Shown: positions 1-9,277 of the stretch, piece by piece
Layout of the letters: each line of letters opens with the position of its first letter
Position numbering within the stretch: position 1 is the stretch's first letter
Assembly (NCBI RefSeq): GCF_900119185.1
Contig: NZ_FPJE01000004.1
Location: forward strand, 62,001 to 126,000
Direction of reading: 5' to 3'
DNA: 64,000 nt
Origin: Sinomicrobium oceani
Lineage (GTDB): Bacteria; Bacteroidota; Bacteroidia; Flavobacteriales; Flavobacteriaceae
Notes under the pieces: model-generated
Told to the model about the DNA's origin: nothing
Databases searched by the model: none
What the model saw: the letters and a program-made list of their open reading frames with translations, nothing else
Made by a program: the position numbers and the translations under genes

Positions 1-407
1 TTGCTATCAAATACGCAGCTCTGCTGGCTTTACTCGTTTTTACCTTTATCATGATATTTCCCGAGGCCATCGCAAGGGTGTTTACGACAGACGCTGACGT
101 GGTCAACAATACACCCCATGCCATGCGCTGGGTGTTTGCCGCTACCCCTGTTATTGCTATACAGCTTATCGGGGCGGCATATTTTCAGGCCGTAGGCAAG
201 GCTGTTCCGGCCCTGCTGCTCACACTGACCAGGCAAGGTTTTTTCTTTATCCCCCTTATCCTGGTGCTTCCGCGTTTTTACGGAGAGATCGGGGTGTGGA
301 TATCCTTTCCCATAGCCGATCTGCTTTCTACAATGGTTACGGGCTATTACCTGAACAGGGAGGTCAGGCAAAAGCTCAAGCCGGCCATCTCTGCTGAAAA
401 GGAATAA
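1..407 (+). CDS. MATE family multidrug/cation efflux transporter, C-terminal part (5' end outside window)
   Basis: The reading frame is open from the first bases of the window and ends at a TAA, giving about 135 C-terminal residues. Hydrophobic helices alternate with short loops. The visible order (helix with an AIKYAALL start, the NTPHAMRW loop, a long helix with QLIGAAYFQAVGKA, a helix with QGFFFIPLILVLPRF) is typical of the last helices of MATE/NorM-type sodium- or proton-driven exporters in the inner membrane. The protein ends in a short charged tail. The start is not visible, so subfamily and length cannot be judged. A second, complete and distinct MATE gene lies at 36138-37490. Confidence 0.8.
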   Translation, partial: AIKYAALLALLVFTFIMIFPEAIARVFTTDADVVNNTPHAMRWVFAATPVIAIQLIGAAYFQAVGKAVPALLLTLTRQGFFFIPLILVLPRFYGEIGVWISFPIADLLSTMVTGYYLNREVRQKLKPAISAEKE

Positions 408-484
408 AAGGAAAATCTATATCGTTCGGGTCATCCTCTTTATGAATATTATTCCTAAATTTATCGGAACAAATCAGTCGCTTC

Positions 485-1039
485 ATGACAGACTACTATA
501 ATTATATCAAATCCCTGCACTTGATATTTGTAATAACCTGGTTTGCAGGTTTGTTTTATATTCCCCGTTTATTTGTGTACCAGGTCGAAGCTGCCGGAAA
601 GCCTTCGCCGGAAAGAGAGATCCTCGGAAAACAGTTGGGGCTTATGGCCCGGAGGTTATGGTATATTATTACCTGGCCTTCTGCAGTGCTCGCCGTCATC
701 TTTGCCGTGTGGTTGTTGTTCCTCTACCCTTTCTGGCTGAAAATGGGATGGATGCACGTAAAACTTTTCTTTGTGCTTCTCCTGTTTCTCTACCATGGGG
801 AGACACACCGGATATTCAGGAAACTGCAAAACGGTGAAGCGTTGAAGTATACTTCCGGGTTTATGCGTATCTGGAATGAAGGGGCTACTATCCTGCTTTT
901 TGCCATAGTATTCCTGGTTATCCTGAAAAACAGTATCAACTGGATTTTCGGAGTGCTGGGAATTATTGTCCTCGGTATCCTACTTATGCTGGGTATCCGG
1001 TTGTACAAACGCATAAGGGAAAAGAACCCGGAAGCCTGA
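485..1039 (+). CDS. hemJ: HemJ-type protoporphyrinogen IX oxidase (CopD/UPF0093 family)
   Basis: 184-residue integral membrane protein with about five predicted helices. HemJ oxidises protoporphyrinogen IX to protoporphyrin IX in haem synthesis in bacteria lacking HemG/HemY, at the inner membrane. The N-terminal helix carries the family pattern K-S-L-H-L-I-F-V-I-T-W-F-A-G-L-F-Y with His12, and a Lys in WMHVKLFF (Lys93) matches the other residue conserved in HemJ. Length is close to the family's usual size. It starts 77 bases after the MATE gene and ends 68 bases before a histidine kinase gene, so it may be co-transcribed with either. Assignment rests on recognised motifs, not on a search. Confidence 0.85.
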   Translation: MTDYYNYIKSLHLIFVITWFAGLFYIPRLFVYQVEAAGKPSPEREILGKQLGLMARRLWYIITWPSAVLAVIFAVWLLFLYPFWLKMGWMHVKLFFVLLLFLYHGETHRIFRKLQNGEALKYTSGFMRIWNEGATILLFAIVFLVILKNSINWIFGVLGIIVLGILLMLGIRLYKRIREKNPEA

Positions 1040-1107
1040 TAAAGTTATGCCCCGGAATTTGCGACATTCCCTCATGTTGCCAAATGTTTTTAAATGTAAC
1101 GCTATAA

Positions 1108-2586
1108 TTGGACAAGAGAATATCATTAAGGCTCCGCATTTTTATCACCATGATCCTTCTGGTGCTGGTGGCTTTTGTGCTTATCGCAGGCGTTACCATT
1201 CTGCAGTACAAGCAGCAGTCCGAAGAGTACCACCGCGAGCGCATGGAACGAAAGGAAGATCAGGTGATCGCGAGTATCAATTACACACTCGAAACGACCA
1301 CATGGCCGCCCACCACGGAAAACCTGAAATATATCTTTCGCAATGAGATCTACAAGATCTCGGACGTGCAGAATGTATCCTTTAATATTTACGACCTGGA
1401 GGGGAACCTCATTGTGAGTTCCAAACCCTACTCGGAAGAAGACTCTGCCATGTTCCGGCTGGATACACTTACGCTTAGTAAAATTGCGATGAGCCCGTTT
1501 AAGCGGTATGTGGAAAAGCATCTTGCAGCCGGTGACCGCTACAGGTCCTCGTATTCATATATTACCGATATGCGGTTTAAGCCCATAGGGATACTCAATA
1601 TTCCGTATTTCGAAGATGATACATTCAATAACAGGGAGCTTCGCTCGTTCCTGTTTCGTCTCGGAGGAGTCTATGTGTTTATCCTTATCATAGCCATTTT
1701 CCTTGCCTATTTCATTTCAAAATACATTACGAGATCCTTAAAGACGATCAGCGATAAACTCCAGGACACCCGATTCAGTTCCGGGGTGCAGAACAAGAGG
1801 ATCATACTCGACCATGCCAGTGAGGAGATATACAATCTGGTCAATGCCTACAACAGTATGGTAGATGCGCTCGAAGACAGTGCGGTAAAACTGGCAAGGA
1901 GTGAGAGGGAGCAGGCCTGGCGGGAAATGGCAAGGCAGGTGGCACACGAAATTAAAAATCCGCTGACACCCATGAGGCTCAGTGTACAGAGTTTTCAGCG
2001 AAAATTCGATCCTTCCGACCCGGAAATGGAAAAGAAACTCAATGAATTTTCTCGTACCCTGATCCAGCAGATAGACACGATGAGCAGTATAGCTTCCGCA
2101 TTTTCCAATTTTGCGAGTATGCCGGCTCAGCAGAACGAAACGCTTAATGTTGTGGAGATTGTAAAGCTGGCCCTCGATATTTTTACCGAAGATTATATCG
2201 TTTTCAGTACATACGAAGAAGAAGTTACAGCGCGTCTGGACCGTACTCAGCTTATCCGGGTAATTACCAACCTGGTGAAAAATGCGATTCAGTCCATCCC
2301 CGAAGACAGAGCTCCCAAGGTGGTGGTTTCTGTGTTTTCCGAGGGTGACCATGTAAGAATAACCGTAGCAGATAACGGTATCGGGATTCTTGAAGAAAAC
2401 AGGGATAAGATATTCGAGCCCAAATTTACGACCAAAACCAGTGGCATGGGACTCGGTTTGGGAATGGTAAAGAATATTGTAGAAAACTATAAAGGAAGTA
2501 TTAACTTTACTTCACAACCCGGGAGAGGAACAGTATTCGGTATTGTTTTTCCTAAAGAACAACCGGAAGAAGAACCTAAAAAATAA
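1108..2586 (+). CDS. NtrY-like sensor histidine kinase
   Basis: 492 residues. Helix 1 (about 11-33), an extracytoplasmic sensor region (about 34-184), helix 2 (about 185-204), a HAMP-like linker (205-258), a DHp domain with phosphoacceptor His280 in VAHEIKNPLTPM, and a catalytic ATPase domain with N-box Asn388/Asn392, G1 box DNGIG (422-426) and G2 box GMGLGLG (446-452). The H-box wording and the KFTTK segment resemble NtrY. The start is TTG at 1108: a TAA lies directly before it in frame and the next ATG falls inside helix 1, so TTG is the best start. No response regulator is adjacent; the crotonase gene follows after 4 bases. Confidence 0.85.
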   Translation: MDKRISLRLRIFITMILLVLVAFVLIAGVTILQYKQQSEEYHRERMERKEDQVIASINYTLETTTWPPTTENLKYIFRNEIYKISDVQNVSFNIYDLEGNLIVSSKPYSEEDSAMFRLDTLTLSKIAMSPFKRYVEKHLAAGDRYRSSYSYITDMRFKPIGILNIPYFEDDTFNNRELRSFLFRLGGVYVFILIIAIFLAYFISKYITRSLKTISDKLQDTRFSSGVQNKRIILDHASEEIYNLVNAYNSMVDALEDSAVKLARSEREQAWREMARQVAHEIKNPLTPMRLSVQSFQRKFDPSDPEMEKKLNEFSRTLIQQIDTMSSIASAFSNFASMPAQQNETLNVVEIVKLALDIFTEDYIVFSTYEEEVTARLDRTQLIRVITNLVKNAIQSIPEDRAPKVVVSVFSEGDHVRITVADNGIGILEENRDKIFEPKFTTKTSGMGLGLGMVKNIVENYKGSINFTSQPGRGTVFGIVFPKEQPEEEPKK

Positions 2587-2590
2587 CGTT

Positions 2591-3376
2591 ATGGATGAAT
2601 ACAAGAATATTTACGTAGAAGAAGATGACGGAATAGCCTTTATTACCATAGACCGTCCTTCGAAACTCAACGCACTCAACAGGGAAACAATAGCCGAACT
2701 GCACGAGGCTTTTAAAGAGCTTGACGAAGATCGGGAGATCAGGGTTATTATCATTACCGGAAGCGGTGAGAAAGCTTTCGTGGCAGGTGCCGATATCTCT
2801 GAATTTTCGGATTTTTCGGTAAAAGAAGGCGGGGCGCTTGCCGCAAAAGGACAGGAAGTGCTTTTCGACTTTATAGAAAATCTGTCTACCCCGGTGATCG
2901 CTGCTGTAAACGGTTTTGCCCTGGGTGGCGGATTGGAACTTGCCATGGCCTGCCATTTTCGTATAGCATCGCACAATGCCAAAATGGGGTTGCCCGAAGT
3001 GTCTCTGGGTGTGATCCCGGGATACGGTGGTACGCAGCGACTTCCTCAGTTGGTCGGTAAAGGAAAAGCTATGGAGATGATTATGACTGCGGGAATGATC
3101 AATGCAGAGGAAGCCAAGAGCTATGGGTTGGTCAATCACATGGTGGCACAGGAAGAGTTGCTGGATTATTGTGAAAGCATAGCGCGTAAGATCATTAAGA
3201 ATTCAGGAGTGGCCATAGCGGCGGCTATCCGGGCTATAAATGCCGGTTATAAGGATGGTATGGACGGTTACCGGGCCGAGATCGAAGCCTTTGGGAATTG
3301 CTTTGGCACCGAAGATTTCAAAGAAGGGACTACGGCATTCCTGGAAAAGAGAAAAGCAGATTTTCCGGGAAAATAA
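2591..3376 (+). CDS. enoyl-CoA hydratase / 3-hydroxybutyryl-CoA dehydratase (crotonase family)
   Basis: 261 residues when started at the ATG at 2591, four bases after the kinase stop; a start 16 codons upstream would lie inside the kinase gene and adds a non-conserved Lys/Asn-rich stretch. Crotonase fold with both catalytic glutamates of true hydratases: Glu116 in GGGLELAMAC and Glu136 in LPEVSLG. The oxyanion-hole glycines lie in the GADIS and GFALGGG segments. It hydrates trans-2-enoyl-CoA in beta-oxidation or short-chain acyl-CoA metabolism in the cytoplasm. Close spacing implies co-transcription with the kinase, although no functional link is obvious. A strong terminator follows. Confidence 0.85.
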   Translation: MDEYKNIYVEEDDGIAFITIDRPSKLNALNRETIAELHEAFKELDEDREIRVIIITGSGEKAFVAGADISEFSDFSVKEGGALAAKGQEVLFDFIENLSTPVIAAVNGFALGGGLELAMACHFRIASHNAKMGLPEVSLGVIPGYGGTQRLPQLVGKGKAMEMIMTAGMINAEEAKSYGLVNHMVAQEELLDYCESIARKIIKNSGVAIAAAIRAINAGYKDGMDGYRAEIEAFGNCFGTEDFKEGTTAFLEKRKADFPGK

Positions 3377-3388
3377 AGAGCATATCGG

Positions 3389-3422
3389 GCTGCAAAAAGA
3401 CGTAAGTTTTGCAGCTTTTTTT
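3389..3422 (+). terminator. Rho-independent terminator after the crotonase gene
   Basis: Nine-base-pair stem GCTGCAAAA / TTTTGCAGC (3389-3397 with 3407-3415), nine-base loop, followed directly by a run of seven T. It separates the first gene group from the efflux operon. Confidence 0.85.
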
Positions 3423-3626
3423 CTTTCCAGAACCGGTGAAAGGACCTCTTTTTTTTCTACATACAAAACGCCGGTTTTTTGTTTTTGCTTTTTTACGTCG
3501 ATAAAATTTTACTTTCCGTATAGAGAATTTTGGCAAACGTCTATCCCTGTTTGTTTTCGGCATAATTAGTACGTCTTTAGTTCTGTAATTAAGAGCTGGT
3601 ATACAGTGTCTTAAAAATAATACCGA

Positions 3627-4946
3627 ATGAAAAGACTTATTGTTATGACCCTGTTTTTGCTGGGAGTAAATGCAGGATTAATTGCACAGGATGATGGGAT
3701 AAAATGGTCGTTACAGGATTGTATAGATCATGCCGTTGAGAATAATATCACCATCAAAGAAGCAGCTTTGGACAAGGCTGGCGCTGAAGTGGATTACGAA
3801 GAATCCAAAATGTCACGATTACCCAATCTGTCCGGAAGCGTGTCGCAGAGTTTAACCAGCGGTAGCAGTATAGATCCCATTACCAGTGATTTTGTCTCTC
3901 AGAATATATACGCTACCAGTTTGGGGCTGAATTCATCGGTCACCCTGTTCCAGGGAAACCAGATCAACAACCAGATAAAAAGAAGCAGGTTGCTGGTTGA
4001 TGGTAACTCCTTTTATATGGAGGAAGCGAAGAACAATGTGGTTCTCAGTATTACCGAAGCCTATCTGCAGGCTTTGTATAATAAGGAGTCTATAGTTATA
4101 GCCGAAAATACGCTTGCCTCAGCGGAGAAAGAAGAAGCTCGTGCTAAAGCCAGGTACGATGCCGGTGATATAGCGATCAAGGATTATACCGATGCACAAT
4201 CGCAATCTGCCTCTTTCCGATACGATTTTATAGCAGCAAAAAACAACTACGCACAGCAGGTGCTTACCTTGAAGCAATTGCTTGAACTGGGACCGGAAGT
4301 CGATTTTGATATCGAAACTAAGGAAGTGGAAGCTGTGCCTTCACTGGTGCCGGATAAAATCGAAGTATATACTACTGCCCTGGAAAAAATGCCGGAAATA
4401 GGAGGTAGTAAAAATGATGTTGAGGTTGCGGAAAAGAGCCTGGACATTGCCAAAGGGGCCTATTTGCCAACCTTGTCTCTTACCGGGGGTTTAGGTTCCG
4501 GGTATACCAATACACAAGATCTGAATTTTAACGATCAGTTGGATGTTAATTTTTACAAAAGAGTAGGACTCTCTCTTTCCATTCCCATTTTCCAGAGATA
4601 TTCCACCAAAGCACAGGTAGCAAATGCCAAAATAGATATAGAGAAAGCCAAACTCTCCCTGAACACTAAAGAAAAGGAATTGTATAAAAAAGTGGAGACT
4701 GCATGGCTGAATGCCATAGCGTATCAGGAGCAATTAGAGGCCTTGAGGGTGGCGCGGGATGCGGCGCAAAAATCGTACGAGCTGGCACAGAAACAATATG
4801 AGCTTGGTGGATTGAGCACCGTGGATCTGGTGGTAAGCCAGAATACGTATGTCAATGCAGCGCAAAAATATACACAGACAAAATATTTAAGGCTGTTATA
4901 CAGCCAATTACTCGAATTCTATCAGGGAAACGATATTAAAATTTAA
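3627..4946 (+). CDS. TolC-family outer membrane efflux protein
   Basis: 439 residues with a Sec signal peptide (about 1-21, ending in LIAQ). The rest is the OEP repeat pattern: long amphipathic coiled-coil helices (for example about 140-215 and 345-420) separated by beta-strand segments, with the two halves related to each other as in TolC. It forms the outer-membrane channel of a tripartite exporter. It is the first gene of a run that continues with the adaptor (5-base gap), ABC ATPase and permease, so this is the channel for the MacAB-like pump. The 250-base leader region contains no exact TAnnTTTG promoter that I could identify. Confidence 0.9.
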   Translation: MKRLIVMTLFLLGVNAGLIAQDDGIKWSLQDCIDHAVENNITIKEAALDKAGAEVDYEESKMSRLPNLSGSVSQSLTSGSSIDPITSDFVSQNIYATSLGLNSSVTLFQGNQINNQIKRSRLLVDGNSFYMEEAKNNVVLSITEAYLQALYNKESIVIAENTLASAEKEEARAKARYDAGDIAIKDYTDAQSQSASFRYDFIAAKNNYAQQVLTLKQLLELGPEVDFDIETKEVEAVPSLVPDKIEVYTTALEKMPEIGGSKNDVEVAEKSLDIAKGAYLPTLSLTGGLGSGYTNTQDLNFNDQLDVNFYKRVGLSLSIPIFQRYSTKAQVANAKIDIEKAKLSLNTKEKELYKKVETAWLNAIAYQEQLEALRVARDAAQKSYELAQKQYELGGLSTVDLVVSQNTYVNAAQKYTQTKYLRLLYSQLLEFYQGNDIKI

Positions 4947-4951
4947 GAATC

Positions 4952-6181
4952 ATGAAAAGTAAAAAGGCAAAAATAATCATAACAGGGCTTGTAGTAATTC
5001 TTGGTGTTATAGCATTTTTCCTGTTTTCGGGAAGTGGAAAAATCAATGTAGAGATACAGACAGTCCCGGTGGCCAAAGGAAAAGTAGTTACCGAAGTTAC
5101 GGCAACAGGTACTGTAGAGCCTATTATACAGGTCGAAGTAGGTACCCAGGTGTCCGGGGTAGTCGAGAAGATTTATGTGGATTATAACAGTGAGGTAAAA
5201 GAAGGACAACTTATAGCCGAACTGGATAAAGTGAGCCTTAAAGCATCGCTATCCGATGCTCAGGCGAGTTATAACAATGCCATTAATGAAAAAAGCTACC
5301 GGGAGCAAATTTACAACCGGCAGAAAGAACTTTATGAGAACCAGGTGATAAGCCGTTCCGATTACGATGAAGCCGTATACAATTATACCAATGCTAAAAA
5401 TACGGTTACACAAAGGCTGTCCGATCTGGAAAGAGCAAAAGCCAATCTGGGGTATGCCAATATCTATTCGCCTATAGATGGAGTCGTGCTTTCGAGAGAT
5501 GTGGACGAAGGGCAGACCGTGGCAGCGAGTTATAGTACTCCTACTCTATTCACCATAGCCAAGGATCTTAAAGAGATGCAGGTAGAAGCTGATGTGGATG
5601 AAGCTGATATAGGAGAGGTTAAGGAAGGACAGCGAGTTACTTTTACGGTAGATGCCTATCAGGGCGTGCTGTTTAACGGGGAGGTAACCCAGGTACGTCT
5701 CAACCCTACCACAGCGTCCAATGTGGTTACCTATACCGTAGTAATTAAGGCAGATAATCCGGATCTTAAACTCAAGCCCGGACTTACTGCTACTATTTCT
5801 ATCTATACTTTAGAGTTAAGTGATGTGTTGACATTGGAGGCTAAAGCAGTGAATTTTCGACCGGATCCGGCTGTGCTTGGTACCTATGCGGAGCAGCAGG
5901 GTAAGGAGCCAATGCAACGACCAGAGCCGGGGACCAAAGGACCTTCCGCACCAGATGAAGATGCGGTAGTAGTATGGGTGGCGGAGAATGGGAATATCCG
6001 TCCGGTCACGGTTACTCTCGGGGCCAGTGATGGTGTTCATGTACAAGTGCTCGACGGACTTCAGGAAGGCGATAGCGTGGTATACCATATAGAAGTGCTT
6101 CAAAAAGGATCCGGAACCAGTAGCAGTGCAGAGGACAGCAGCAGCCCTTTCATGCCTAAACCTCCCGGAAAAAGAAAGTAG
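4952..6181 (+). CDS. periplasmic adaptor (membrane fusion protein) of a MacA-type ABC exporter
   Basis: 409 residues. One N-terminal membrane anchor (about 7-26), then the biotinyl-lipoyl-like half motif (VEVGTQVSGVVEKIYV), a coiled-coil hairpin (about 95-170), the second lipoyl half (YSPIDGVVLSRDVDEGQTV), a beta-barrel domain (about 205-290) and a membrane-proximal domain. The C-terminal region has a Pro/Ser-rich insertion (about 310-330) and tail. This order is that of HlyD/MacA adaptors that bridge an inner-membrane ABC transporter to a TolC channel. It sits between the TolC gene (5 bases) and the ATPase gene (49 bases), which supports the MacA role. Confidence 0.88.
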   Translation: MKSKKAKIIITGLVVILGVIAFFLFSGSGKINVEIQTVPVAKGKVVTEVTATGTVEPIIQVEVGTQVSGVVEKIYVDYNSEVKEGQLIAELDKVSLKASLSDAQASYNNAINEKSYREQIYNRQKELYENQVISRSDYDEAVYNYTNAKNTVTQRLSDLERAKANLGYANIYSPIDGVVLSRDVDEGQTVAASYSTPTLFTIAKDLKEMQVEADVDEADIGEVKEGQRVTFTVDAYQGVLFNGEVTQVRLNPTTASNVVTYTVVIKADNPDLKLKPGLTATISIYTLELSDVLTLEAKAVNFRPDPAVLGTYAEQQGKEPMQRPEPGTKGPSAPDEDAVVVWVAENGNIRPVTVTLGASDGVHVQVLDGLQEGDSVVYHIEVLQKGSGTSSSAEDSSSPFMPKPPGKRK

Positions 6182-6230
6182 TTTTTTGGGAATTAGACGG
6201 AGCGTTTAGTTAACAACAAAAGAAAAGAGG

Positions 6231-6971
6231 ATGAAAAATATCATAGATATAAAAGATCTGAAACGCCACTTTGTGATGGGAGAAGAGACCGTGCATGCAC
6301 TAAAAGGTATTTCGTATACTATCGAAGAAGGAGAGTTCGTCACTATTATGGGGTCGAGTGGGTCCGGTAAAAGTACGATGCTCAATATTCTGGGGTGTCT
6401 CGATCAGCCTTCTTCGGGAAGGTATGCCATAGATGGTATAGCGGTAAAAGATTTGAGTCGCAATGCTCTTGCGGAGATACGTAACGAAAAAATAGGTTTT
6501 ATTTTTCAGGCATATAACCTGTTGCCAAGAACTACTGCCGTAGAAAATGCAGAACTACCCCTGTTGTACAATTCATCTGTATCGTCTGCAGAGCGGAGAG
6601 AACGAGCCATAGAAGCGTTGACAAAAGTTGGTTTAAGTGAAAGATTATACCATACACCTTCACAATTATCTGGTGGGCAGCAACAGCGCGTAGCAATTGC
6701 ACGTGCTCTGGTAAATGATCCGGTAGTTATTCTTGCCGATGAGGCCACCGGGAACCTGGACACCCGTACGTCTTATGAAATCATGGCTCTTTTTCAGGAA
6801 CTCAATGCCGCAGGGAAAACCATAGTTTTCGTAACCCATGAGCCCGATATAGCAATGTTTAGTAACCGCACCATAGTTTTAAAGGACGGTACCATTATAA
6901 AAGACAGTGTCAACGATAAGGTGCTGAGTGCATCCGGGGCCCTGGCGGCCATGCCTAAAGAAGAAGATTGA
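6231..6971 (+). CDS. ABC transporter ATP-binding protein, MacB/LolD type
   Basis: 246 residues, a complete nucleotide-binding domain: Walker [10 protein letters not shown] (41-49), Q-loop Gln93, signature LSGGQ (146-150), Walker B ending in Asp170-Glu171 and switch His203. The wording of the motifs ([12 protein letters not shown]-type region, DEATGNLD) is that of the MacB/LolD/FtsE class, which pairs with MacB/FtsX-like permeases rather than importers. Unlike E. coli MacB, where the ATPase and permease are fused, here they are separate genes one base apart. Role: drives the tripartite exporter encoded by its neighbours. Confidence 0.92.
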   Translation: MKNIIDIKDLKRHFVMGEETVHALKGISYTIEEGEFVTIMGSSGSGKSTMLNILGCLDQPSSGRYAIDGIAVKDLSRNALAEIRNEKIGFIFQAYNLLPRTTAVENAELPLLYNSSVSSAERRERAIEALTKVGLSERLYHTPSQLSGGQQQRVAIARALVNDPVVILADEATGNLDTRTSYEIMALFQELNAAGKTIVFVTHEPDIAMFSNRTIVLKDGTIIKDSVNDKVLSASGALAAMPKEED

Positions 6972-6972
6972 T

Positions 6973-8193
6973 ATGAGGATATTAAATTTATTAAGAATAG
7001 CCTGGAACGCCATTAAGCTGAATAAAATGCGGACGTTCCTTACCATGCTCGGTATTATAATCGGGGTGGCTTCGGTGATTGCCATGCTGGCCATAGGTGA
7101 AGGGTCCAAGGAAAGCATAAGAAAGCAGATATCCAGTATGGGGTCCAATATGATAACCATACGCCCAGGGGCAGGTATACAGGGAGGGGTACGTATGGAT
7201 CCCACTGAAATGCAATCCTTAAAACTTGCCGATTACCAGGCTTTGAAAAAGGATGCTACCCTGCTCACAGCTATTTCACCACAGGTGAGTAGCAGTGGAC
7301 AGAGTATTCATGGATCTGATAACTGGCCTACGTCTATCTATGGGGTAACTCCCGAATACCTTTCCATAAGGGTGCTGGAGGTAACCAATGGAAGTATGTT
7401 TACCGATGCCGAAGTCAATGCTGCAGCCAAAGTTGCTGTGATAGGGCAAACCGTGGTGGAAAACCTTTTTGCCGATGGCGAGAACCCGGTAGGACAGACA
7501 ATACGGTACAATAACATTCCGTTTAAAGTTATAGGAGTGCTTGCAGAGAAAGGAGAAAACACCTTCGGTCAGGATCAGGATGATGTTATTCTGGCTCCTT
7601 ATACTACTGTTCAAAAACGTATTTTGGCTGTCGATTATTTACAGTCCGTGCTGGCCTCTGCCGAAAGTGAAGATAAAGCCCTGGATGCGGTAGAAGAGGT
7701 ATTGTCGATAATGCGTAAACAACACAATATTTCCGGGAATGACGAAGATGATTTTAATGTGTTTTCTATGGAAGAATTAATTTCTACCTTTAGTTCCACA
7801 AGTGAAATGCTTACGGTGCTTCTGGTTGCTATAGCCAGTATTTCCCTTCTTATCGGTGGTATAGGGATCATGAATATTATGTATGTATCTGTAAAAGAGC
7901 GTACCAGGGAGATAGGGCTACGGCTTGCTGTAGGTGGAAAGGGATCGGATATTTTAATACAGTTTTTGATAGAAGCGGTAGTGATCAGTGTTACCGGCGG
8001 GCTTATAGGAGTGGTATTGGGGGTGAGTGCGACTGTATTTATCGAAAAGGTTTTGAATTGGCCTACGGTAATTACAATATATTCCATAGTATTGTCTTTT
8101 GCAGTATGCGCCGTGACCGGGATATTTTTCGGATGGTATCCGGCCAGAAAAGCATCAGCTTTAGATCCTATAGTAGCTTTGCGATATGAATAA
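6973..8193 (+). CDS. MacB-like ABC transporter permease (FtsX domain)
   Basis: 406 residues from the ATG at 6973, one base after the ATPase stop; the reading frame extends 15 codons further up into the ATPase gene but that start would overlap needlessly. Organisation: short cytoplasmic start, helix 1 (about 20-42), a large periplasmic MacB_PCD domain (about 45-280), then three helices forming the FtsX domain (about 285-400) with the typical GIGIMNIM and VKERTREIGLR segments. Substrate is unknown; the family exports peptides, lipoproteins or small toxic molecules. Its 3' end overlaps the next gene by 8 bases. Confidence 0.9.
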   Translation: MRILNLLRIAWNAIKLNKMRTFLTMLGIIIGVASVIAMLAIGEGSKESIRKQISSMGSNMITIRPGAGIQGGVRMDPTEMQSLKLADYQALKKDATLLTAISPQVSSSGQSIHGSDNWPTSIYGVTPEYLSIRVLEVTNGSMFTDAEVNAAAKVAVIGQTVVENLFADGENPVGQTIRYNNIPFKVIGVLAEKGENTFGQDQDDVILAPYTTVQKRILAVDYLQSVLASAESEDKALDAVEEVLSIMRKQHNISGNDEDDFNVFSMEELISTFSSTSEMLTVLLVAIASISLLIGGIGIMNIMYVSVKERTREIGLRLAVGGKGSDILIQFLIEAVVISVTGGLIGVVLGVSATVFIEKVLNWPTVITIYSIVLSFAVCAVTGIFFGWYPARKASALDPIVALRYE

Positions 8194-9238
8194 CAGAAAA
8201 TTCATGGAAATCAGGAAAAACAAAGTGGCCATCGTTGTGCTTCACTTGTTGGTATGGCTGGTTTTGTTCGGGTTGCCCTATTTTTTGTCCTCCGGGCAGG
8301 AGGAGATGATCCGGCGTATTGCCGTACATACCTGGATACCGATGGCTTTTTATGCCGTTATCTTTTACATCAATTATCTCTGGTGGATACCTTCCTTGCT
8401 GTTTCGTAAAAAAAACGGGCTTTTTCTGGTGTTTAATGTGGTATTAATCGCTGCTTTTGTATGGCTGAACGGAATGCTGAAAGACTACTTTTTCTCAGAA
8501 TTCATGTCCCCACCGCCTGGAGGTCAGGCACCTCCCAGACAGTTTTTTCTTTATCTGGAAGGGATCTCGTTTACAGTGCCCCTGGTTTTCTCCGTAGCGC
8601 TTAAAGCAACAGAACGCTGGATTCGGACAGAAGCCGAGCAACGGGAAGCGGCCAATATAAGACTGCAATCCGAACTCAGGCATCTGAAATACCAGTTGCA
8701 GCCTCACTTTTTTTTCAATGCACTCAATAATATCTATGCCTTGGTGGATGTTTCTCCCGAAATGGCCAAGGAGACTATCCATAGCCTCGGAAAACTCATG
8801 CGTTACCTTCTTTATGAAACCAATACCGGAGAAGTCAGCCTTCGGAAGGAGATCGGTTTTATGGAGAAGTATATCGAACTGATGAAGTTGCGCTATTCCG
8901 ATAATGTCCGGGTGTATTACGATTTTCCTGCGGTTGGGCAGGAGCGGCATATAGCCCCGCTGTTGTTTATCTCTCTTGTGGAGAATGCCTTTAAGCATGG
9001 TGTTTCGGCGGGTTCTGGGGCAGATATTTCATTTGTGATGAAACTGGAAGGGAAACAGCTGACATTTACGGCGGCAAACCGGAACGTGCCAAAAACATCC
9101 GGGGATAAAAGCGGATCGGGTATCGGGTTGCAAAATCTGGAAAAACGTTTGCACCTGCTTTACCCGGAGCGTTATACGATGGAGACGCGGGTAGAAGACG
9201 ACAGGTTTATCGCTGTGCTGTCTTTGGAATTTCAGTAA
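8186..9238 (+). CDS. LytS-family sensor histidine kinase
   Basis: 350 residues: four N-terminal membrane helices (about 13-140), a short linker helix, then the His_kinase domain with His174 in LQPHFFFNALNN and an ATPase domain with Asn267 (VENAFKH) and the glycine box GSGIGL (310-315). This is the LytS/YehU class, which signals to LytTR response regulators. The ATG at 8186 overlaps the permease gene by 8 bases; a second ATG six codons on is possible. Translational overlap with the transporter suggests that it senses the pump's substrate or the resulting envelope stress. Confidence 0.9.
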   Translation: MNNRKFMEIRKNKVAIVVLHLLVWLVLFGLPYFLSSGQEEMIRRIAVHTWIPMAFYAVIFYINYLWWIPSLLFRKKNGLFLVFNVVLIAAFVWLNGMLKDYFFSEFMSPPPGGQAPPRQFFLYLEGISFTVPLVFSVALKATERWIRTEAEQREAANIRLQSELRHLKYQLQPHFFFNALNNIYALVDVSPEMAKETIHSLGKLMRYLLYETNTGEVSLRKEIGFMEKYIELMKLRYSDNVRVYYDFPAVGQERHIAPLLFISLVENAFKHGVSAGSGADISFVMKLEGKQLTFTAANRNVPKTSGDKSGSGIGLQNLEKRLHLLYPERYTMETRVEDDRFIAVLSLEFQ

Positions 9239-9277
9239 GCAGGCCCTAACGGTGCACTTAAATAAAAGTCAAGTAGT